From NCBI GenBank assembly GCA_947184155.2, contig CAMXCT020001558.1, positions 134,663 through 198,662 on the forward strand: 64,000 bases of DNA, in the 5' to 3' direction. Below, piece by piece: positions 55,425-64,000 of the stretch. The notes under the pieces were generated by a model. The model searched no databases and was not told the origin of the DNA. It saw only the letters and a program-made list of their open reading frames with translations. This DNA comes from Cladocopium goreaui. Taxonomy: Eukaryota > Sar > Dinophyceae > Suessiales > Symbiodiniaceae. A program made the position numbers and the translations under genes. Numbering within the stretch: position 1 is the first letter of the stretch; every line of letters begins with the position of its first letter.

Positions 55425-57416
55425 CTTGAGATTTTTCGTCTGGGATGCCTTGATGGAGCCCAAAAACTCAATGTTGTTTGAGAATGACTTGGCCAATGAT
55501 TTTCCCAAACGGAATTGTCGAATTTTGTACTAACAGGATCTAACAGGTGTGGCAGTACTAAATACTTCAGGGGATCAGTTGAGATGCTTCACCGCTCGCA
55601 CTGAAGGACACCCGGAAGATTGCAAAATGCCGCAGTCATACCCAAAACATCTTGGGCAACGTCCGCACTTGAATCATCCAGCTTGAGCGATTTTTTCTGT
55701 GCAGTTCTTTTCACACGCCATCTGCGAAAGATGGCTGGGTGATTTTTTTTTTCGCGTGACCATTCCCAGTGCGCAGGAGAACAAATTGAAGGTGCCGTCT
55801 CGTGTTCTCGCTCTCTCAGAGTTTATTCCGTCTCTGGGACGCTGGTGATGGATGATGGGCCTCGAAGGGTCTGACATATGGATCACGAGGTCCCCAAAAT
55901 GCAAACACTGGCCACAAACTTGGGAAAACAGACGCTTGCATAGACTTTGCATAACTCAGGTCCCTCTTTTATATATATATATATATGTGTGTGTGATTAT
56001 ATATGTATATATATATATAACTATTATATATATAATATATATAGGTATACCTAGATAGGCGTTGCGTACAAAAAAAAGTGCCGGATTCCCAAACGGCGTT
56101 TTTTTTGTTTGCGTAGCCCGGAAATTTTGACGCAGGACATCCAACAATGGCGTTGCCAAAGGTCAATGGTTGTGAGGGCTGTGGACTGTCAAAGAGGTGG
56201 TCCCAATACCCTGAACAGTACAAAACTCCTTTTCTCCATGGACTCTGTAAGTCCATGAGCAGCAAAAATAGTGGGAAATAAATTCTGTCATGGTTCCAGG
56301 AAACTACGCCGTAATGTTGGGAAATTACGCCGTAATTTGGGAAATATATTGGTGATGTTCCCACTATTTTTTTTTCTGAAACAATTTTGAAAAAACCGAA
56401 CCCAGGTTCCAAGACATCGCACCAATTTTAGTGCACATCTTTCCCCAATGTGGTCCACACATACCAATGAAAATTACGTAGCCCAAAAAATGATTGCGAA
56501 GTCGCTCCTGGAACTACGCCGTAGCATGGAAAAAATAGCCTTTTGGCATAAAAGTGCCGCAATTGCATTTCTAGATATATAGATATATACACATAATATA
56601 TCCAGCAATTATTTGAAACAGCCTCTTTTCAGTCGGGTTGTCTGAAGACCGGGCATACTGCAAAATCCCATGGTCTATCTGTCTATCAGAGTCTATCATA
56701 TTATTCCTCAAAATCGCCATTGGGAAGCATCCCCAGTTGTTTAACCAACCCAAATTTCAATTGGAGCAAATTCGATCTGTTGCCAGTTAAACCACCGTTT
56801 CAATGGGTTACATCACCATTTTCCTCGTTCAGATTATTTCAAATCACATCAATGTCATCAATGCATATATATGTATAGAAATTGCTAAACAGTGTTAAAC
56901 ATTGGGGGGTGTTTCTAATGCCAGCTATTGCTGGTTACTAAACCACCATTTATTGCTGGTTGAATCACCATGCTTGTCGGTATTGAGGTTCAATGGCAGA
57001 CTGGAAGATACCGCAGTCGCGCCCAAAAAGCTGGCAAGACCACAGCTGTCCATCGACGACGCCAAAGGAAGCCTGGTTTTATAGAAGTTGTTGGGGATTG
57101 AACAAGCCCAAATGACAAATAATATAATATAATATAATATAATTTATATAATATAAACATAAACATAAATTTAGATATGGCGATGGAGAGAGAGAGAGAG
57201 AGAGATAGATAGACATATATATATAGTATAATTATATATAACTATATGATTATACAAATAAATATCTATAATTATACAAATAAATATCTATAATTATACA
57301 AATAAATATCTATAATTATATAATTACCTAAATCCCAACAGCACAATCATATGTTATATCTTTTGTAGCCAAGATGAATGATTGTCGCTTGTCATCAGCC
57401 CAGAGGTGATTTGCAG
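55425..57416. other. Intergenic region after GH1
   Basis: Holds TA microsatellites at 55970-56045 and 57120-57330. Three ACTACGCCGTA/TTACGCCGTA copies occur near 56300-56325 and 56515. The stretch 56985-57081 (open to TAG at 57079-57081) is exon-like but unassigned. No RNA gene seen. Confidence 0.5.
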
Positions 57417-60400
57417 ATCTTGATGAGTTGATCCGCAGCTCTTTTCGGACGCTTTGTTTGACGGCTCACCGAGGCATGTTAAAAGAGCAACTCTGGCTGC
57501 AGTGGGTGATAGGCATAGTATGGCATAGTGGCATAGTATGGCATAGCGAACGTGGTTGTATGATGATTATATATGATTATGATGTTGCATTTTTTAAAAG
57601 GCGAAGCCTTTTTCATCCTTTTTCCGGTCAAGAACCAGCCAAGATCGCTGGAAAGTTGGCAAGATGAGTATGTAAAAGGACTGGAAGAAGAGGAACATCA
57701 ATGGAAATAGAAGTCTTTATCATTCTTTAGCAATATTTCTAGCGTAGCGGCGTAGCGTAATGTTTTCCACGGGTGCCTCGATCTGGAAAACGTCCGAGGT
57801 TTTGCTCAAAATACGAGGACTTGAGGGGTGGGCCATGGTGGGCCTCTGGGAGCTACTAAGACTTTCCCAACCAACATGGTTTATGAGTCATGAGTTTGAT
57901 GTATGGTTTTGTATGGTTTATGCGTCTTATACCTGGTTGGTATATATATATATAATATGTGTGTGTGGGTGTGTGAGTGTACATCTGTACACATATATAT
58001 ATATATATAATGATATATAGCTGTGTGTGCGTTTTTTCTTTAAAACATGTGTGACAGTGAGAGAGAGAGAGAGATATCCGAAATGAATACGCCCACGACA
58101 ATGCATGCTCATTGGCTTCATTGACAATGCTGGTGGCAGGTGGCTCATGGTGCGCGCAGGGTTTAAGTTTACACGCTCATATGGCCATCTTATCCGTTAT
58201 CATTCATGTGGCAGTCTCAACTTCACGTCAAGAATTGCGACATATTAATTGTGACATATTGTGAAATATTGTGACATATTGTGAAATATTGTGACATGTT
58301 TTTGGTCTGTTGGCAGATTGCGTTTGTTTCGGAGTGTGGTAGGTTGACCAGCCCGGTAGCTGCTTGATGGTCATCCACCAGGACCAAAATTTTCAAGACA
58401 GGATGGAGTCTCGTCCAGTAGCGGTGTGGCTCGATACTGTAAAGTCATGGCTAGCGGCTACTCAATGATACCCGTAATACCCAAAAAAGCTAGAAGAGTC
58501 TGACTCCAACAGTTTGGATACAGACCACCATACACTTCATCTGCATCGAACACTTATTTTCGGCATGGGGTCCATGCTTGAGTTGGGCACTTGGACCATC
58601 CCATGTATGGTCGAAAATTCGAAAGCGGCAGTCCTGGTCTGGTGGATTCAGACATTTTTTGTCTCCCAACCTTCTTGGTATGATCCAAATTGACTAAGAG
58701 TTTTTGATGTATTTGGCACGTTTGATGCCACCAACCAGTGATGCTTCTCAGGTTCAGTGCTTTCAGCAGTTCTTAATCCACAACGATGAGCCTGGGCAGC
58801 ATGAAATTCCGCACTTGCGATGCGCTTCGTATGGACGAATAAGCACCTTTGGACGGGTCATTAATTACATAGCTCCCAAGAAGCCCAATGTCACGTGTAA
58901 ATGGCTGCAACAGCCCTGGTAAGCCCAATGTGAACCATGTTTCAGCATTCCAAGAGTTATATCATACCATCATATCCCAGTTTTAACACGTTTTAATAGT
59001 GCCTTCCCTTTTCTCATATGTTTTTTTTTCGCCAAAATGTGGGTTTCTCCGTTTCTTTTTCGGCAGGAGATGCAACTGCTGAAGGAACGGCGGCGGCTGT
59101 GCATGCCCATCCAGGCGTGGGAGGATTTCGGGGTTATAAAGGGTATAGGATAACTGGTGGGTGGTTTGGAACATGGCTTTTATGACTTTCCATTCAGTTG
59201 GGAATGTCATCATCCCAACTGACGAACTCATATTTTTCAGAGGGGTAGGTATAGCACGAACCAGTATAAATAATGTTAGTAAAGCAATGTCATAAACCAC
59301 TATGGATTGACTATTTTCACATGAGAGACGCCCATTTATGGTAAAAAATGAGGTTGGTTTACGACAGTGCTTTACCAACAGTAGTGTGGGTTCCAAAGCT
59401 TTGTTAAAAATCCGTTTGAGTACGTTTATGGCAATTCATGTGGTCAACACTAGTATCAAACCTTTCTAAAAGAAATCCCTGAGATTGGGGTGCGCCCCGA
59501 ATCCAGCTTTCCCTTGAAACCGCGTGGTGTTGCTCCAGAAGGATGTGGGATCTCGGGGGAGCTTTTTGCCTCACCAGGTTTAAAGTTTAGGCCACTTGCG
59601 CGCACAGTTGTCTTCCTACAACCATGCCAAGCCCCAAGAAATTGCAGAATACATTTAGGAGCCTCATTTCTCTCCAATTCCAGGCGTATTTTTCCTGCAG
59701 TTTCCATGTGTCAGGCTGAGATCATTCCAAAGTCACTCAGCTGCAAGTCATGCCACCTTGGGTCTGCTTGTTCTTATGACTTATCACCCACCTCCAGTTA
59801 GAAACTTCCAGGATCATCACTCTTAGAAGATAGCATGCCCCGAGCCGGTTGTGCATAGGTACTGTAATAATATATAATCATACATTTTGCACATAAACAA
59901 TTGATAAAACGATAAAACAAATGCAAACAAATGAGGCAATACAAATATAAACAACTATAAATATGAAAACAAAAAACATATCAATTCGGACAATCACATT
60001 TAATAAAAATGTGTAAACATGATAGATAAAAAGAAGATAGATCTATCTAAGACTAACTAGCCAAGAATAGATAGATAAGAATAGATAGATTCGAGAGAGA
60101 GAGAGAGTTACAACAGATGAGAATGCATAGATTTGCTAAGATTAGAGTAGAGTAAATTGGATAGATAGATCTATAGATAGATAGATAGATTGATAGAAAT
60201 ATTGATTCATTGATTCATTGATTCATTGATTGATTCATTGATTGATTGATTGATTGATTGTTTCATTCATTCATTCGTTCATTCATCGATTGATTGATTG
60301 CGATTCATTGATTAATAAATTGATTGAAGCAAACTGATTAGATAGAATAGATAGATTAGATTGGATGAAATAGGAACAGATAGGAATAGATAAGAATACT

Positions 60401-63400
60401 CAGGAATGAATAACAATCAATAGATAAGAATAGAACATAATAATAGATAATAACAAATAGATAGATAAGACACACTGTTTCTGGGGGGCTGGGCGATTGG
60501 CTCGCCTTCAGTCTGTGACTGAACTCCCGGAGAGGCGAGAGAGAGAGAGAGAGAGAGATGGATAAGAATATACAGATGAGAATGGACAGATCAGAAGAGC
60601 TAAGAATAGCTCAGAATAGCTAAGATTAGGTAAAAAATAATTAAAAATAGATAGATAAGATCAGATAAGGTAGATTTCATTGGCCTTGCCCTTGCCTCGT
60701 TGCAGGTATGGCTTTGAGCCCACGACCCGCGGCGTCAGCCAGGTGCAAGCGGCGCTGACGGCACCGCGGCTCACGGAGGCGCCAGTTGATGGGTTTAACC
60801 ACCGGAAAACATGGGGAGTTTACCCTCTGGTAATTTGTTACATAACTATGGAAAATCACCATTTTTAACAAGTAAATCAACTATTTCTATGGCCATGTTA
60901 AACAGCTATGTTAGTTTACCAGAGAGTAGCTATTGAACATGGCCATTTATAGTGAGTTTTCCCATGAAAAATGGTGATTTTCCATAGTTATGTTAGTTTA
61001 GCAGAGGGTAAGCACCAAAAAAATGGGGACGACTGGGAAAAAACTGGATGAGTTTGACTGGAAAATCAGGATCAGGATGCCATGAGTCAAGGAGGATTTC
61101 AAGTCATTGAAGATATTTAAGCAGTGGGGAGTCTACCAAAACAGATATTCAAGATGTGGTTCTAGCCTACACACATCGAGATTCAACCAGAGATGATATC
61201 AAGATGAAAATATATTTTTTGGGGGGGGACTTGCGGTCAATTTCCAACACAATTCCTTGGCACCCCAAAACCATGGAGTTATGATGTGTCTCATTGTTTC
61301 GGTGGGACCCTCCGAATCAATCTGCACTCGTATCAGGTGTCCGCTGGTCAAATCGCAATGCTTATGGGTACACCCCTGAAATATCAGGCAGTTGCTGGTG
61401 CTACATTGCTATTTCACTATGATCAATCTATATATATATATATTATATGTGTGTGTGGTTACATAGTTTATGTATATATATATTGTTTTATATCACCTAT
61501 ACATATATATTCTGTCAATTGAAGCTTGAGATGCGTTAGCAGGACCCTGACATCCGGCAAATGAATCACTACGATGCTTGGCTTTGAGACTTTGAGACCA
61601 TGTAAGCCAGCTCAACCTTACTTGTGTAACATGTGTAGGTCCATAGATCAGCAAATTGTGAGCTATCATTTTTGTGAACCAGCTGTGCTTTGGGAAATCA
61701 TTTCCCAGCTATATATATACTTCGCAGTTTATCTAAGGTTAGCCATGCAAATGCCAACGACATATGGAAACATGTTTGAACCTCTTGATTCTTGATACTA
61801 CTGTAGGAATACTGTAGGTATCATTCGGTTGGATTGATTTGATCTAATCTCTGAATCCAAATTTTATTCGGATTTTCTAGCAGATTGCGGTTATTTCTTT
61901 TGAGTAACTGATATGTCACAAAAAACATAGAAAGGCCGATGTTTCTGGAGTACCATTGGGTTTCCATGCCTCCATTCGCGTTTGCCGAGCCCTTCTTGAA
62001 TTGCAAAGCTAAAGATGGATAATTAGTAAAATTGTTACTGTTCCTCAGAGAAGGCTAGAAGCGGATAAGCAGGTGAACTCAACAGATATGGGAAAACCAT
62101 GGAAAACTTGTAAGTTGTTCCTTTTTGTGACGGTCCCAAGTCTTCAACGGCACACGTCATCTGTCGCCTCAGGTGGTGTACCTCACAGGTGAAATGCCCA
62201 AAGCAAAGGCAGCGGAAGGGGCCACAGTTTAGACAGCGAGACGCAGAATTTCTCCTCCCCCAAAGAGGGGCCACAGTTTAGACGCGTTTGCGACCATGAG
62301 AAAAAGGTAGGAAGGGCATGGAAGGGTGTAGAAACGAACTAATGTTGGTAAAGCAATGCTAAACCAGCCATACTTTGGTTTATACCACACATTTATGGTA
62401 AATTTCGGGATGGTTTACTATTGCCTTACCAACATTATAGTCATAGTGAAGACATGTGACACGTGGGTACAGCAGGCAGCCGTGTGTTTGGGACAGGTTT
62501 TTTGTCCAGACACTTGGAGACACCCAGGGTCCCGCATATGTATGATTATGTCTCAACGACAAGGCCATAATTATATACAATCAACATGACATACACATAT
62601 ACATTATTTATGTATTAATATATATATATATATATACATATGTATATATTTATATATACAATACATGTACATTATATATTTTGTTATGCAGATTTATTGT
62701 TATTACTATGTTTATACAGTATATAATCACTAATAGTGTATGTATATATATATGCACATGCATATTCCATGTGTCCCCTGATGTTTTTAGATACACATGG
62801 AGTGCCCGCCACCGCCTTTTCAACATGTGACAAGCAAGGTTGCGCCTGCAAGCTTCGACCACAGGCCCGACAGCTGATTGAGCGCACATGTTTTCCACAA
62901 AAGATATGACTGTTTCTCTATCTATGTGCATACAAATACTTAGATGTATCTACAACCATGCTATGTGAAGTAAATGTATATCTAAGGATATCTAAGGTAT
63001 GTGTTCTGTTTTGTTTTCCTAAGTTTGGTAGCAGTTTGTTTACATTGATGTGATTGTTCTGTGCCAATGAGAGGTATGGAATATTTATATGTATATGTTG
63101 CATGCATGTGTTTGCATAGTAGATAGAGCGATAGATGGAAGTATTGAAGGATAGATGTAGAGATAGATGGATAGGTATACATGAGTAGACATGGATAGAT
63201 ATGGACAATGGAGGTTTCCTGAAGTGGGGGGGTACCCCAAATCATTTAAAATTGCTATATCTATACTATATCTATATAGTAGTGAAACCCATGGTTTTGG
63301 GGATCCCCATTTCAAGAAAGCTCCATATGTGGCAGCAAAATGATGCTGATAGATCCGGCGGGTCCACAATCCTCAGGTGCTGGAGCGTGTTTTGGACGAG

Positions 63401-63896
63401 TTGAGGGTCGCTTGGCATGGCTCGTGGTATTTTTGTAGTGACTGGGATATACCCTCTGGTCCTTTAACATGTCTATGGTATCATAGATGGGTTTTTGGTA
63501 TATTTTGATGATTTACCTATTTTGACCCGCTTCCCAGCAATTCAGCTTCCAGCGTCACCCAAGTAGTCCATTTGAGGCACGATGCCAAGGTTTTTGCTTC
63601 AAATTGCTGTCGTTGGAAAACCTGCCACGAAGGCCGATATGAAGATGTCCAAAACATTGGGGACTCCAACAATGTTACAATGTCACATCTCTAGACATGA
63701 GGGAGGAATAGGCATGAACATATAAAAAAGCCGCAACATTTGGACAAGAAACGTCTTCCCTGTGAGACTTTCCCCAGGGTTTGGTCCGCCACCGCCAGCA
63801 TCCGCCCTTGCAGCCGTTCATCTCGAGCGGTTGAATGCAGCTTCCCCCAAGAAACTACCTAGAGACTTGGACTTGTTTGAGCGACGGCTTTGTGGA
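57417..63896 (+). CDS. Unknown spliced protein, candidate exons, incomplete at the window edge
   Basis: Candidate exons with AG acceptor, open frame and coding-like composition: 57417-57505 (LDELIRSSFRTLCLTAHRG), 59067-59116 or -59132 (EMQLLKERRRLCMPIQA), 60706-60784 (YGFEPTTRGVSQVQAALTAP), 63377-63419 (VLERVLDELRVAWHG) and 63778-about 63896 (ALAAVHLERLNAASPKKLPR). The joins 59116 to 60706 (phase 2) and 63419 to 63778 (phase 1, GC donor) are phase-consistent; others are not established, and exons between 60785 and 63376 are probably missing. I recognise no family; the pieces are helical and basic. They may belong to more than one gene. Confidence 0.4.
59154..59264. repeat. Introner-like element, family B copy, diverged
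   Basis: CTGGTGGGTGGTTTGGAACA left end, TTTTTCAGAGGGGTAGG and CACGAACCAG right end. It starts 21 bases after the candidate exon ending at 59132. Confidence 0.75.
59270..59385. repeat. Introner-like element, family E (GTAAAGCAATG ends)
   Basis: TAATGTTAGTAAAGCAATG at the left and CAGTGCTTTACCAACA at the right, with internal ACCACTATGG and CATTTATGGTAAA shared with the copy at 62340. It directly follows a family B element. Confidence 0.65.
59860..60660. repeat. Long GATA/GATT/GA microsatellite region
   Basis: ATAGATAGATA, TTGATTCATTGA and GAGAGAGA runs interrupted by AAGAATAGATA units, about 0.8 kb, ending just before candidate exon 60706. Confidence 0.85.
60821..61011. repeat. Two adjoining family A introners
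   Basis: A full copy (60821-60928, TACCCTCTGGTAATTTGTTA to GTTTACCAGAGAGTA) is followed without a gap by a second copy lacking its left end (60929-61011, GCTATTGAACATGG to TTTAGCAGAGGGTA). It resembles one element inserted at the terminus of another. Confidence 0.85.
62340..62438. repeat. Introner-like element, family E copy
   Basis: TAATGTTGGTAAAGCAATGC left end and CATTGCCTTACCAACATTA-like right end (written TTGCCTTACCAACATTA in place), matching the element at 59270. Confidence 0.7.
63210..63323. repeat. Inverted-repeat element related to the one at 14648
   Basis: GGAGGTTTCCTGAAGTGGGG with GGGTACCCCAAAT at the left faces TTTGGGGATCCCCATTTCAA and GAAAGCTCC at the right. The GAAACCCATGGTTTTGGGG segment is shared with 14690-14716. 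Confidence 0.65.
63450..63520. repeat. Left half of a family A introner
   Basis: TACCCTCTGGTCCTTTAACA followed by TGTCTATGG, with no right arm within reach. Decayed or truncated copy. Confidence 0.5.
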
Positions 63897-64000
63897 GGAG
63901 TTATATACTAAGTTAAACTTGAACCCCAGTTTTTCTGAATGTGAAGTTGTTCGGTGTGGAACTATTCCGATCACACTTGGGACATCAGTTTCGTATTGGC

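Larger units (their letters stand above)
61012..63376. other. Mostly non-coding stretch
   Basis: TA runs at 61430-61510 and 62595-62760, a family E element at 62340, a hairpin-like element at 63210. Short open stretches (for example 61286-61420 and 62820-62900) are not supported as exons. Confidence 0.45.

Overview
The window looks like nuclear DNA of a dinoflagellate. All recognisable genes are on the + strand and are cut into very small exons (several of 25-60 bases) by long introns. Where homology fixes the reading frame, intron donors are GT, GC or GA, acceptors are nearly always AG followed by G, and introns are full of short inverted-repeat 'introner-like' elements and AT, GATA and GATT microsatellites. 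I rebuilt the genes by reading protein-family motifs through the exons and keeping the splice phases consistent. Gene starts and a few exon borders remain uncertain.

Layout. (1) 326-8025: a gene of unknown function in about five exons. (2) 11463-55424: one family 1 glycoside hydrolase (beta-glucosidase type), 19 exons, about 472 residues from the first recognised exon, with both catalytic glutamates present. Two of its introns are huge and each appears to hold a complete gene on the same strand. (3) Intron 16207-28388 holds a LicD/fukutin-family gene (17147-26176). (4) Intron 30608-50176 holds an HCF101-type Mrp/NBP35 iron-sulfur scaffold P-loop protein (31236-49184) with an N-terminal MIP18/DUF59 region, the ATPase and a C-terminal DUF971 region. 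(5) One intron of HCF101 holds a nearly intact retroelement (36901-44764). It has 435-bp direct repeats, three ORF units, a GIY-YIG endonuclease N-terminal to a reverse transcriptase, and an apparent frameshift inside the RT. The architecture is therefore retroelement inside HCF101 intron inside GH1 intron. (6) 57417-63896: exons of a further unknown gene that runs to the window edge.

Repeats. At least 23 full or broken copies of one introner-like family (ends ACCCTCTGGTAA / TTACCAGAGGGT) are scattered through introns and intergenic DNA. A second family (CTGGTTGGTGGTT / AACCACCAACCAG) has four copies, and the end of one forms the acceptor of a GH1 exon. Several smaller inverted-repeat families, a 1.36-kb TTAAGGCC-rich element with C-tract/G-tract ends, and two tandem arrays (about 52 bp and about 120 bp) fill other introns.

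Functionally the genes are not an obvious pathway: a sugar hydrolase, a phospho-sugar/choline-type transferase and an Fe-S cluster carrier. The notable biology is the gene architecture (same-strand nesting, extreme introns, mixed donors, introners) and the permuted GIY-YIG retroelement. I saw no rRNA, tRNA, CRISPR array, recognisable promoter or complete spliced-leader relic.
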